Virus record (IMG/VR): IMGVR_UViG_3300042389_000401
Span: 1 to 20,797 of that record
Source of the DNA: a virus
Length of the DNA stretch: 20,797 bases
Direction: 5' to 3' (one strand)
The notes under the pieces are model-generated. The model made no database searches. It was not told the DNA's origin and saw only the letters and a program-made list of their open reading frames with translations. Of the stretch, positions 10,791 through 17,085 are shown piece after piece (within the stretch, counting starts at the first letter, position 1; each line of letters opens with the position of its first letter). A program made the position numbers and the translations under genes.

Positions 10791-10818
10791 TTGTCTTTGC
10801 TAACCTTTGCTGTATAAT
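10791..10818 (+). promoter_or_regulatory. early-type sigma70 promoter, copy 1
   Basis: TTGTCT (10791-10796), 16-nt spacer, TATAAT (10813-10818). The downstream ATG at 10826 is only 7 nt past the -10, so transcription should start at or within 1-2 nt of the start codon. Confidence 0.75.
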
Positions 10819-10825
10819 GCCCCGT

Positions 10826-11200
10826 ATGTTAAATCAATACACATTCGACGAAAACATCGTCTCGGACCTCTACAAAGAGGCATACAATATGCGCCCAGGA
10901 GAGTTCTTTTGGAATCGGTGGGAGACTGCTACCAACGATGGCAAGCAAGCCATCTGGGATGATCTCATCGATGCTGCTAATCGTGCGGCTGAGACCGAGC
11001 GCGAGATTCAGCAAGAAGCGATTGCTGAGTTCGAGAGCACGGTTCGCGGCATCATGGCGACCGTTGCTGGTGTGACTCGCAAGGATGCGATTCGCTATCT
11101 CCACGACCAGTACGACACGCAAGGAAGCGAAGAGTGGCTCGAGTACGAACTCGGTGTGCCGTATGGTTATCTCTCTGGTTCACTGAAGGTGGGATTCTAA
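10826..11200 (+). CDS. hypothetical early protein, 124 aa
   Basis: No recognised domain. Largely helical and acidic, with long Glu/Ala-rich stretches between residues 40 and 80 and a Gly/Tyr-rich end (P-Y-G-Y-L-S-G-S). ATG 10826 is chosen because an earlier in-frame ATG (10817) overlaps the -10 box. The mRNA would be leaderless or nearly so. All seven Arg codons are CGN, opposite to the upstream gene, and GC content is visibly higher. It is the first gene after the promoter cassette, suggesting an early host-takeover role, which is inference from position only. Confidence 0.72.
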   Translation: MLNQYTFDENIVSDLYKEAYNMRPGEFFWNRWETATNDGKQAIWDDLIDAANRAAETEREIQQEAIAEFESTVRGIMATVAGVTRKDAIRYLHDQYDTQGSEEWLEYELGVPYGYLSGSLKVGF

Positions 11201-11201
11201 T

Positions 11202-11525
11202 ATGATGCCCGAACACGATTTGGATATTGCGTTGACGATGTACGCTGATCATTTGATCAAGGATTACAATCGTTGGAACAAGGATGCTGCGAGTGAAGGC
11301 AAATATGGCGTCACATTCGACCGTGGTCGCAAGTTTATCAAGGTTGTGAATTCTTCATGGGGTTCGAAATCGGTTCATAGTTTCATCTGCATTCAGCCGC
11401 ATGGCAAGTTTCAGTTTGGTGACATTCTGAAAGCTGCTACCTGGCGTCAGCCTGCCAAGAACTTTGCTCGAGGCAATGTGCTTGATCCGAAGTCGTATAT
11501 ACATCATAGCTGGACGGGTGCCTAA
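11202..11525 (+). CDS. conserved phage protein, 107 aa
   Basis: Unknown function. The C-terminal half (F-G-D-I-L-K-A-A-T-W, P-A-K-N-F-A-R-G-N-V, W-T-G-A at the end) is a pattern I recall in many T4-like and other large phages. Small, soluble, slightly basic, with a strand-rich middle (F-I-K-V-V-N, S-F-I-C-I-Q). It starts 1 nt after the previous stop, with two adjacent ATGs at 11202 and 11205. Part of the early gene run behind the promoter at 10791. Confidence 0.8.
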   Translation: MMPEHDLDIALTMYADHLIKDYNRWNKDAASEGKYGVTFDRGRKFIKVVNSSWGSKSVHSFICIQPHGKFQFGDILKAATWRQPAKNFARGNVLDPKSYIHHSWTGA

Positions 11526-11527
11526 TT

Positions 11528-11779
11528 ATGAATCTTAAAGAATTTGATAACATGCTGAAGAATTTTGACTGGTACTATCAGATGTCTGATGACAACCGAG
11601 TCTGGCGAGCAGGTGAATCTGCTAGCGCCAGAATTAGAGAGGTTACTAAGACTTCTGCTGAACATAAAGAGTTGTATGAAGTTTGGTCAAAGTATTATTA
11701 TAGTGGTCCAACATGGAACACTGAGAAATTTACAAGAGAGATGTTGGATGCTGAACGCAAGCGGCTTAGTGTTCTCTAA
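11528..11779 (+). CDS. hypothetical protein, 83 aa
   Basis: No recognised domain. Begins M-N-L-K-E-F-D-N-M-L, rich in aromatic residues (W-Y-Y, W-S-K-Y-Y-Y), otherwise polar and helical. It starts 2 nt after the previous gene, and its stop overlaps the next ATG (TAATG). Arg codons are mixed AGA and CGN, unlike the first gene of this run. Short proteins of this composition are common in phage early regions. Function unknown. Confidence 0.68.
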   Translation: MNLKEFDNMLKNFDWYYQMSDDNRVWRAGESASARIREVTKTSAEHKELYEVWSKYYYSGPTWNTEKFTREMLDAERKRLSVL

Positions 11780-11922
11780 TGCGAGTTTCTAAAGAGACAA
11801 TCTGGCATTTCGTTTGCGACTCTTGCCGTAATTGGTGGAGCATTGCAAGTAGCGATGATTGGAAACCGAAAGAGCTGTATTGTCCGCATTGTGGGCTGAA
11901 GCAAAATTTTGGAGTTGAGTGA
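11779..11922 (+). CDS. zinc-ribbon miniprotein, 47 aa
   Basis: Two zinc knuckles, C13-x-x-C16 and C35-x-x-C38 (C-D-S-C and C-P-H-C-G), separated by a Trp-rich strand region: a minimal zinc ribbon. The start overlaps the upstream stop (TAATG). The protein ends F-G-V-E, encoded by the same bases that provide GGAG for the next gene. Such ribbons bind nucleic acid or protein; the partner is unknown. Confidence 0.72.
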   Translation: MRVSKETIWHFVCDSCRNWWSIASSDDWKPKELYCPHCGLKQNFGVE

Positions 11923-12116
11923 TGAACAATAGAATCAAAGAACTTGCTAAGTCTGTTCAATGCGAACGGCATTGGACCGAAGAAGATATTGAAAAGTTCG
12001 CCGAGTTGATTGTGAAGGAATGTGCCCAAATTTGTTTTAGCGAGAGCAAAGGGCACGACATGGCTTTTGGTGAACATTGCGGAATTGTGATCAAAGAACA
12101 TTTTGGAGTTGAGTGA
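11922..12116 (+). CDS. conserved small phage protein, 64 aa
   Basis: Unknown function. The motif order R-I-K-E-L-A, then E-K-F-A-E-L-I-V-K-E-C, then a C-terminal I-K-E-H-F-G-V-E occurs in many small proteins of tailed phages. Mainly helical. ATG 11922 follows GGAG at 11911-11914, which is better placed for it than for the GTG three bases earlier. Its end repeats the TTTTGGAGTTGAGTGA sequence found at the end of the preceding gene. Confidence 0.78.
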   Translation: MNNRIKELAKSVQCERHWTEEDIEKFAELIVKECAQICFSESKGHDMAFGEHCGIVIKEHFGVE

Positions 12117-12123
12117 ATAATTT

Positions 12124-12483
12124 ATGTCATATCAAGAAGCATTGGCTGCAGCTGGCGCCCGCGTAATTGCGTTTGAGTCGTTTGGCTCATGGCAAGGTGA
12201 ATGGGTTGCGCTAGTTGAGTATCGTGGTGAACGTGGTTGGGTGCAAGGTTCGTTTGGATCTTGCTCGGAGTGTGATTCATTTGAATCAGAGTTTGGTTGG
12301 GATGCAGAAGAGCAAGATGACTATCAGCAGCGTCTTGCCTCGTTTGGCGAATCATACTTAGGTGGGTTGCAGACGACTCAGCAAGTTCTTTCTCAGTTTG
12401 AACGAAGTTCAGAATGGGATTTGGATGCTGAGGATGCCATCTTCTGGATTCGTGAGACTCAACAAACCTATGGTGTTGAGTGA
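12124..12483 (+). CDS. conserved phage protein, 119 aa
   Basis: Unknown function. The middle (S-F-G-S-W-Q-G-E-W, then G-W-V-Q-G-S-F-G-S-C-S-E-C-D-S-F, then E-F-G-W) is a conserved pattern I recall in phage hypothetical proteins. The cysteine pair may be structural. Very acidic overall, with a glutamine/serine-rich helical C terminus ending Y-G-V-E. The next gene starts on a GTG that overlaps its stop. Confidence 0.78.
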   Translation: MSYQEALAAAGARVIAFESFGSWQGEWVALVEYRGERGWVQGSFGSCSECDSFESEFGWDAEEQDDYQQRLASFGESYLGGLQTTQQVLSQFERSSEWDLDAEDAIFWIRETQQTYGVE

Positions 12484-12827
12484 GTGAATACACTCCAGAC
12501 TGTTGGGTAGTACTTCGCATCGTCAGCATCAAAGATGACGATCAGGTTTTCTATCGTCTGCTAACTGGATGGATCGGTGGATATGCTGAGGCTGATGTTT
12601 GGAGATTGAACAGCGGTATTACTAAAATGGAAGATGCTGAAACACACTGGCTTGTTTATGGTCAGAGCAGCAGTGTCTATCGTTGCGGTAAAAATTCATA
12701 TCGATGGAGCACATTGACTTTCAGCAAGTACACTGAATGGCAAAAGACATTAGGTGAAGAGAATATTGAAATGATGCCAGAAGATACTGACTGGCTGAAT
12801 GTGAATTGGGGATTGAACAATGCGTAA
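12480..12827 (+). CDS. conserved phage protein, 115 aa
   Basis: Unknown function. The pattern W-V-V-L-R-I, Y-R-L-L-T-G-W-I-G-G-Y, W-R-L-N-S-G-I-T, then G-Q-S-S-S-V-Y-R-C is shared, as I recall, by many phage hypothetical proteins and looks like a small mixed alpha/beta domain. GTG start at 12480 overlapping the previous TGA; GTTGAG just upstream may be the ribosome site. It overlaps the next gene by 8 nt. Confidence 0.76.
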   Translation: MSEYTPDCWVVLRIVSIKDDDQVFYRLLTGWIGGYAEADVWRLNSGITKMEDAETHWLVYGQSSSVYRCGKNSYRWSTLTFSKYTEWQKTLGEENIEMMPEDTDWLNVNWGLNNA

Positions 12828-13242
12828 AGAACTTGACGAAAAACTGTGTGAGAAGTATCCCAGAATCTTTCAAAATCGTTACGCAGATATGCGCACATCA
12901 GCAATGTGCTGGGGGTTTGAGTGTGGTGATGGCTGGTACAATATCATCGATACTGCTTGTGCTCAGATTGAGAATCGAGCATACAACAATCGTCTTAATA
13001 ATGTAAAGTTTCCTCCGGTTGTTGCTACCCAAGTCAAAGAAAAATATGGTACTCTGAGATTTTACTATACTGGTGGTGATGAATACATTGATGGTGTTGT
13101 GAGCATGGCAGAATCCATGAGTGCAGTGACTTGCGAAACTTGTGGCGCACCCGGCAAACTGCGCGAAGATGATTGGCTGAGAACACTTTGTGATAAACAT
13201 GCCAATGATCCAATCGCTTGTCATTATAGCACAGAGAGATAG
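12820..13242 (+). CDS. conserved phage protein with zinc-binding C terminus, 140 aa
   Basis: Unknown function. The first part (K-Y-P-R-I-F, then C-G-D-G-W-Y-N-I-I-D), Q-V-K-E-K-Y-G-T-L-R-F-Y-Y and a C-terminal C-E-T-C-G-A-P-G, followed by T-L-C-D-K-H, form a recurrent phage/bacterial family. The last cysteines and histidine suggest a zinc site. It starts within the end of the upstream gene. Probably cytoplasmic; no transport signals. Confidence 0.8.
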   Translation: MRKELDEKLCEKYPRIFQNRYADMRTSAMCWGFECGDGWYNIIDTACAQIENRAYNNRLNNVKFPPVVATQVKEKYGTLRFYYTGGDEYIDGVVSMAESMSAVTCETCGAPGKLREDDWLRTLCDKHANDPIACHYSTER

Positions 13243-13245
13243 AAT

Positions 13246-13680
13246 ATGTTTCTTACCATTCCAGAAGATGGGTACTTCTTTAAGAAGGACAAGATCAAGA
13301 TCATTGAGAATCACTACAGTGCCAAGTATCTTGGGTATTGGGCAGTGAAGTGGTCTGAGCGTCTTGGCTGGTCATCGACGCCTGTTGATGTCTTCTATCA
13401 GCCAAACCCAGACGTATCCAAAGGCCACTCTCATTACTTCGGAATGCATATCAGCGAACGAGGCGACGTAATGATCTCAAATGCTGAGAGTGCTTTCAGT
13501 GAACCAATCACTGGTATGTTAATAGAAGGTGGCGAAGTGATTGTCAGTCGCTATCGTCACGACTATGTTAGTAAAAATGGTTGCTGGATTGATGGTGGCC
13601 GCGATTACATTCGTACATCGGGCGGTGAGTTTGTGAAAATTACTATCAAAGATGGTGTGTTTGTTTTGGAGGCAGCATGA
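13246..13680 (+). CDS. conserved phage protein, 144 aa
   Basis: Unknown function. Central conserved block: V-D-V-F-Y-Q-P-N-P-D, G-H-S-H-Y-F-G, then S-A-F-S, S-R-Y-R-H-D-Y and I-D-G-G-R-D-Y. Several His/Asp/Arg residues in that block could form an active or metal site, but no named family is recognised from sequence alone. Strand-rich, soluble. It starts 3 nt after the previous gene, and the next gene starts in its stop (ATGA). Confidence 0.8.
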   Translation: MFLTIPEDGYFFKKDKIKIIENHYSAKYLGYWAVKWSERLGWSSTPVDVFYQPNPDVSKGHSHYFGMHISERGDVMISNAESAFSEPITGMLIEGGEVIVSRYRHDYVSKNGCWIDGGRDYIRTSGGEFVKITIKDGVFVLEAA

Positions 13681-13904
13681 ATAAGAAAATAACAGTTGAA
13701 CTTGATTGGGATACTATCGATAAAATTACTACTTGTTCAATGAAGAGTCTTGTTGAAAGTCTTGAGGATGATCTCAGGAAACGTAAGGACAATACTGGTA
13801 TGGCAATATTTGAAACAGACAAGGAATCTGATATTGCTCTAATTGAAAAACACATTGAAGCGTTCAAGTTGGTTTTGAAGTATTATGGAGAAGGCAATGA
13901 GTAA
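13677..13904 (+). CDS. small conserved phage protein, 75 aa
   Basis: Unknown function. Helical, highly charged (K-K-I-T-V-E-L-D-W-D-T-I-D-K-I, then E-S-L-E-D-D-L-R-K-R-K), ending L-V-L-K-Y-Y-G-E-G-N-E. As I recall, the N- and C-terminal patterns are widespread among small T4-like phage proteins. Coupled to both neighbours (ATGA at the start; the next gene starts at 13897 inside it). Confidence 0.75.
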   Translation: MNKKITVELDWDTIDKITTCSMKSLVESLEDDLRKRKDNTGMAIFETDKESDIALIEKHIEAFKLVLKYYGEGNE

Positions 13905-14184
13905 AGCATTTGTAGATAAGGATGGAAAGATCTTTATGGCTTTTGACAGGTTTAAATTTGAAACTCAGATCATGTCTTGCTGGAATGTTACCACTGACTT
14001 GAAAGATCTTTCAGAGGAAGTCTTAGAAGGCGATTTATCTAAAGATCAAATCACCAATGTTCTTATTGGAATTGAACACCTATATACTATTAGGTTTCAA
14101 AAGCTGTTCCGTCAATTCGAGCAATTGATTCGTGAGCATGGAAAGACGTTAGATCATCTGCCAGAGGCTGATAAAGTTGATTGA
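13897..14184 (+). CDS. small conserved phage protein, 95 aa
   Basis: Unknown function. ATG 13897 is preferred to the ATG at 13885 because GGAG (13887-13890) lies 6 nt before it. The sequence is helical and acidic in the middle (D-L-K-D-L-S-E-E-V-L-E-G-D) with an R-F-x-x-L-F-x-x-F-E-x-L helix. It resembles short conserved proteins of T4-like phages. It overlaps the next gene, which starts on TTG at 14177. Confidence 0.75.
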   Translation: MSKAFVDKDGKIFMAFDRFKFETQIMSCWNVTTDLKDLSEEVLEGDLSKDQITNVLIGIEHLYTIRFQKLFRQFEQLIREHGKTLDHLPEADKVD

Positions 14185-14803
14185 TATAGATTCAATCGTT
14201 TATAACAACACAATGTGTAGCAAGAAGCGGGTAGAAGCGCTTGCTAAGGCTATACATTTTGTTATTGATAACAATGTCCCTGGTGACTTTGTGGAGTGTG
14301 GTACGTGGAGAGGTGGCCTTGCTGCCTTAATGCTCTACAATGCAAAAAGGACAGAAGATAAGAGACTCTATGTCTACGATACATTTGAAGGTATGCCTGA
14401 ACCAGGTGAGAATGATTGTGGCACCTCGAAAAGAATGTACGAAGAGAATAAGGGTGATTGGTGTAGGGCAGGTTTAGATATTGTTAAGTCTGTACTACGA
14501 GAAGTAGACGCTTCTTATTCGGACCTTTGCTATTTAATTAAAGGCAAGGTCGAAGACACATTAGATTTAATGGCCCCTCAAACTATTGCTCTTGCGAGAT
14601 TGGATACAGACTGGTATGAATCGACAAAGAAGGAATTAGAAGTTCTATATCCACGAGTTGTAGCAAATGGGTTTGTTCTCATTGATGATTACTCAGATTG
14701 GAATGGATGTAGACAAGCAGTTGATGAATATCTAGCTACTATTGATAAGACTACATATAGATTAGAATTGGCTGATGGCTCATTGGTGATACAAAAGAAA
14801 TGA
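14177..14803 (+). CDS. TylF/MycF-type O-methyltransferase
   Basis: 208 aa. The TylF family signature is visible: G-D-F-V-E-C-G-T-W-R-G-G (SAM motif I, about residues 36-47), Y-V-Y-D-T-F-E-G-M-P-E-P (64-75), R-L-D-T-D-W-Y-E-S-T (metal/substrate region) and V-L-I-D-D-Y. The family O-methylates sugars on macrolides or surface glycans and needs Mg2+. TTG start at 14177 with GAGG 9 nt upstream; the alternative ATG at 14213 would remove 12 residues. Arg codons are mostly AGA/AGG, differing from the earlier CGN-rich run. Substrate in the phage unknown. Confidence 0.85.
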   Translation: MIDIDSIVYNNTMCSKKRVEALAKAIHFVIDNNVPGDFVECGTWRGGLAALMLYNAKRTEDKRLYVYDTFEGMPEPGENDCGTSKRMYEENKGDWCRAGLDIVKSVLREVDASYSDLCYLIKGKVEDTLDLMAPQTIALARLDTDWYESTKKELEVLYPRVVANGFVLIDDYSDWNGCRQAVDEYLATIDKTTYRLELADGSLVIQKK

Positions 14804-15384
14804 AAACATATTTTATAAAAGAAGGGTACACTATTCGTCCAAACAATATGTTCTACAATGATACGAACATGAAGGATGAGTGGCAGAGGGAAGTGTATCA
14901 ATATGCTCGTCAGCAGTTTGATATTCATAACCTCACGAGCGTGTGGGATATCGGAACTGGTTCTGGTTACAAGTTACTAAAGAACTTTAGTGACGTTAAG
15001 ACTCTTGGTACTGATCTTACACCAACTGTTGATTGGCTGAAGAAGACATATCCTGATAGAGAGTGGTCTGATAGTTTTGAAGTCTTCCATGGATACGATA
15101 TGATCGTTTGCTCGGATGTGATCGAACACATTATGGATCCTGATCCTCTCTTAGATACAATCGAGGCTGCCAAGCCAAAGCTGATTGTCTTCTCTACTCC
15201 TGACCGTACACTCTTTCCTAAAGGTCACGATGGTCCTCCTGATAACATCTGCCATGTAAGAGAGTGGACGACGTTTGAATTTGGTCAGTACATTGATTCC
15301 AGGTTCAAGGTCCTGGACCACTTCATATCTAATGAAAAGCAGGCTACCCAATGCCTATTAGCGTGCTTAAAAACGCGATCCTAG
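14800..15384 (+). CDS. class I SAM-dependent methyltransferase
   Basis: 194 aa. SAM motif I is V-W-D-I-G-T-G-S-G-Y (residues 48-57), motif II is T-L-G-T-D-L, and Y-D-M-I-V-C-S-D-V-I-E-H-I-M-D-P-D is the usual motif of the Methyltransf_11/23 group. F-S-T-P-D-R and H-V-R-E-W fit the glycan/lipid-type methyltransferases found in bacterial surface-sugar loci. ATGA overlap couples it to the TylF-type gene, so they may act on one substrate, perhaps a sugar. The stop directly touches the second promoter cassette. Confidence 0.85.
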   Translation: MKTYFIKEGYTIRPNNMFYNDTNMKDEWQREVYQYARQQFDIHNLTSVWDIGTGSGYKLLKNFSDVKTLGTDLTPTVDWLKKTYPDREWSDSFEVFHGYDMIVCSDVIEHIMDPDPLLDTIEAAKPKLIVFSTPDRTLFPKGHDGPPDNICHVREWTTFEFGQYIDSRFKVLDHFISNEKQATQCLLACLKTRS

Positions 15385-15420
15385 AAAGTCCTTTAGAATC
15401 AATAAGTTACATTTCCTTAG

Positions 15421-15449
15421 GAATCAGGGAGTTACTAACTCCTTGATTC
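15421..15449 (+). terminator. 12-bp stem-loop in cassette copy 2
   Basis: GAATCAGGGAGT (15421-15432) pairs with ACTCCTTGATTC (15438-15449): 12 bp with one G-T and a 5-nt loop. There is little T tract after it (TACG), so it may act as a weak terminator or as an RNA end-stabilising hairpin for the methyltransferase message. Confidence 0.55.
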
Positions 15450-15455
15450 TACGTG

Positions 15456-15483
15456 TTGTCTTTGCTAACCATTCCTGTATAGT
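15456..15483 (+). promoter_or_regulatory. early-type sigma70 promoter, copy 2
   Basis: TTGTCT (15456-15461), 16-nt spacer, TATAGT (15478-15483). ATG 15492 lies 8 nt after the -10, again placing the start codon at or near the transcript's 5' end. Confidence 0.72.
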
Positions 15484-15491
15484 GGACGCAT

Positions 15492-15659
15492 ATGGAAACA
15501 ACAACTGCACTTGAACAAGAGGCCTGGAACGAGTACGTTATCGTCCAGGGTGTTTTAGATTCCGAGATTGAGGAATTCGAATTCCTCTCTTGGATTGAGA
15601 GTCGCCTTGGTGGCTACGATGATGCCTGCGATGGTATCGATCCTACGGAGTGGAAGTAA
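15492..15659 (+). CDS. small acidic early protein, 55 aa
   Basis: No recognised family. Strongly acidic (about 15 D/E against 2 K/R) and helical, with D-S-E-I-E-E-F-E-F-L-S-W-I-E in the middle. First gene after the second promoter cassette, probably translated from a leaderless or near-leaderless message. Its stop overlaps the next ATG (TAATG). Very acidic small early proteins of phages often bind host polymerase or mimic DNA, but nothing in the sequence proves this. Confidence 0.7.
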   Translation: METTTALEQEAWNEYVIVQGVLDSEIEEFEFLSWIESRLGGYDDACDGIDPTEWK

Positions 15660-15985
15660 TGAAGACCAAGACTTCTAAACCGAAGAAGGGTCAAAAGTTT
15701 TTCCAAGGCGACTTGGTGATGATTTCAAATCTCCCTCCGTGGATGAGTCATTTTTCTAGTGGTCTGGCGATTGTCATTGGCTCAGAGGCTGACCAGGGCG
15801 GTCACAGTCGCGTTGCCCACAAAGAGTATACTCTTCATATTATCGAACGAAAGAATGATTCTTCTTGGTATCCTGAGGAGTGCCTTGAACTCATCGAGAT
15901 TGACCGTCTTGACTTGCTGCCTGAGAATCACAGAATCTCCAAGTCTCTCCGAGCCAAGAAAGAGCGCGATGAGGATATGCTATGA
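15659..15985 (+). CDS. conserved early phage protein, 108 aa
   Basis: Unknown function. ATG 15659 is chosen because it forms a TAATG junction with the 55-aa gene. Lysine-rich start (K-T-K-T-S-K-P-K-K-G-Q-K), then F-F-Q-G-D-L-V-M-I and L-A-I-V-I-G-S, suggesting a small SH3-like barrel, then S-W-Y-P-E-E-C-L-E-L-I. Charged tail. Coupled to the next gene by ATGA at 15982. Confidence 0.75.
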   Translation: MKTKTSKPKKGQKFFQGDLVMISNLPPWMSHFSSGLAIVIGSEADQGGHSRVAHKEYTLHIIERKNDSSWYPEECLELIEIDRLDLLPENHRISKSLRAKKERDEDML

Positions 15986-16203
15986 AAAACATTAGTTCAG
16001 AACTCAACGAGACTTCTCTCCAACAGCTGTTCGATGCTCTTGAGGCTCGAGGTGGCAAAGAGTACACACTTGGCTACATCTTCAGCATGATGCATCGGTT
16101 TATGGATGACAATCCAAAGCTTCGGAAAGATGTTGAGTGGCATACAAACAACATTCGTAAACTGGACAAGATCAGTCCTTGGCTGAACAAAGAGGTAGCG
16201 TAA
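15982..16203 (+). CDS. hypothetical protein, 73 aa
   Basis: No recognised family. Predominantly helical and charged: L-Q-Q-L-F-D-A-L-E-A-R-G-G, then Y-I-F-S-M-M-H-R-F-M-D-D. No signal or membrane segment. ATGA overlap with the upstream gene and 1 nt to the next place it in the same early operon. Function unknown. Confidence 0.7.
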   Translation: MKNISSELNETSLQQLFDALEARGGKEYTLGYIFSMMHRFMDDNPKLRKDVEWHTNNIRKLDKISPWLNKEVA

Positions 16204-16204
16204 C

Positions 16205-16423
16205 ATGGGATTCTTTAGTGACATTGATATTGAGATCAACAACATGATTGCAGAGGGTGCAACTCGAGATGAGGTCCTCGCAAAGTATTCGTTCCTCTCG
16301 GAGCGCGAACTTGAGGCTTACTTCAACCGAGACTTTGACTATAGCCATCAAGATGGTGATGTTGTTAGTTATGATGATCTGGTATGTGAGCCAGAAGACA
16401 CTTGGATTGAGGAACATTATTAA
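16205..16423 (+). CDS. hypothetical acidic protein, 72 aa
   Basis: No recognised family. Acidic and helical. G-A-T-R-D-E-V-L-A-K-Y-S-F-L-S-E-R-E-L-E-A-Y suggests a small helix-turn-helix-like or coiled domain, but this is weak. The C-terminal tail is D/E-rich and ends E-E-H-Y. In the early operon, 1 nt after the previous gene and 1 nt before the next ATG (16425). Confidence 0.68.
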   Translation: MGFFSDIDIEINNMIAEGATRDEVLAKYSFLSERELEAYFNRDFDYSHQDGDVVSYDDLVCEPEDTWIEEHY

Positions 16424-16424
16424 T

Positions 16425-16667
16425 ATGTTAACTCATAGAGAAGTAAGAGAGATTGTCCGTGCAGTCAGTGGTACTAAGGACTACGGTTATATGGACAGGA
16501 GTAAGACTAGTCCTGAATTATACAATCTTGCATTCTGTAAAAGTGGTACCTGGGAACCTAATCTGGTTGATGCTATTAGAGAGGCATTGACAGCAGCTGG
16601 TCATACTGACCAGGTTAAGGTGACAGGCAATGGTCATTACCTAAGAGTAATGCGAGCAGGAGTTTGA
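16425..16667 (+). CDS. hypothetical protein, 80 aa
   Basis: The start at 16425 directly follows the stop of the previous gene. The frame is open further upstream (to 16248), but that part is out of frame over the real upstream gene. Contains L-T-H-R-E-V-R-E-I-V-R-A-V and a C-terminal V-K-V-T-G-N-G-H-Y-L-R-V-M, a helix-helix-strand layout that could be a small nucleic-acid-binding domain. Unrecognised. Confidence 0.68.
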   Translation: MLTHREVREIVRAVSGTKDYGYMDRSKTSPELYNLAFCKSGTWEPNLVDAIREALTAAGHTDQVKVTGNGHYLRVMRAGV

Positions 16668-16668
16668 T

Positions 16669-17085
16669 ATGATCTTCAGAGAAGACATTAACACTCGTAA
16701 GATCTATAAGTTCGAACGAGAGTACTTCTGGGGTGAACCTTCTCTCCCTATGAAGATGCTTCAAGATCTTGCAAACAAGATCTGGGAATCAGAAGGTAAA
16801 GAAGAACCTTTGCCTCGTGTTGTCTCTGGCAAAGGAACCAAGTATAGTGGGCGGTACTTCTCCTACTTTGATGGCGAGAAGATTGAACTTGCTCGGTCAG
16901 AGCGTAAGAGAACTGTCCTCATACACGAGATGGTTCATGCGCTTGGATACGACAAGCACGATGATGGGTTTGCCTGTAAGTACTTCGAACTGCTAGAGCA
17001 GTTTGCTGGTTGCAGTCGCAGAGAACTTTTGTACATTGGTATTGAGTATAAGTTGGTAGAGGAACCGGAAGCAGACATATGGTAG
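16669..17085 (+). CDS. HExxH zinc metallopeptidase-like protein
   Basis: 138 aa. H86-E-M-V-H90-A-L-G-x-x-x-x-H97-D-D provides three zinc-ligand candidates and the catalytic Glu, preceded by a helix and a strand (R-K-R-T-V-L-I). This resembles the SprT-like/WSS1-like type of small metallopeptidase found in T4-like phages. No signal peptide, so a cytoplasmic target such as a DNA-bound or host protein is likely. It lies 1 nt after the 80-aa gene and overlaps the ligase start by 7 nt, suggesting a link with DNA metabolism. Activity is inferred from the motif only. Confidence 0.8.
   Translation: MIFREDINTRKIYKFEREYFWGEPSLPMKMLQDLANKIWESEGKEEPLPRVVSGKGTKYSGRYFSYFDGEKIELARSERKRTVLIHEMVHALGYDKHDDGFACKYFELLEQFAGCSRRELLYIGIEYKLVEEPEADIW

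Larger units (their letters stand above)
10709..10818 (+). repeat. stem-loop/early-promoter cassette, copy 1 (PeSL-like)
   Basis: This ~110-bp block recurs at 15385-15483. Both start with the same 20-mer, AAAGTCCTTTAGAATCAATA, then share an inverted repeat, CTCCTTGATT and TTGTCTTTGCTAACC, and end in a -10 box. In T4-type phages, mobile cassettes combining an early promoter with a stem-loop are known as PeSLs, and this fits that description. It begins inside the oxygenase gene. Confidence 0.8.
15385..15483 (+). repeat. stem-loop/early-promoter cassette, copy 2 (PeSL-like)
   Basis: Second copy of the block at 10709-10818, about 99 bp. It starts exactly after the methyltransferase stop codon with the shared 20-mer, and carries CTCCTTGATT and TTGTCTTTGCTAACC. 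It is shorter in the hairpin loop. Its exact abutment to a stop codon suggests insertion as a unit. Confidence 0.8.

Noticed and set aside
16248-16424. Upstream extension of the 80-aa protein at 16425
   Set aside because: The extension overlaps the whole end of the real 72-aa gene in another frame; ATG 16425 directly follows that gene's stop.
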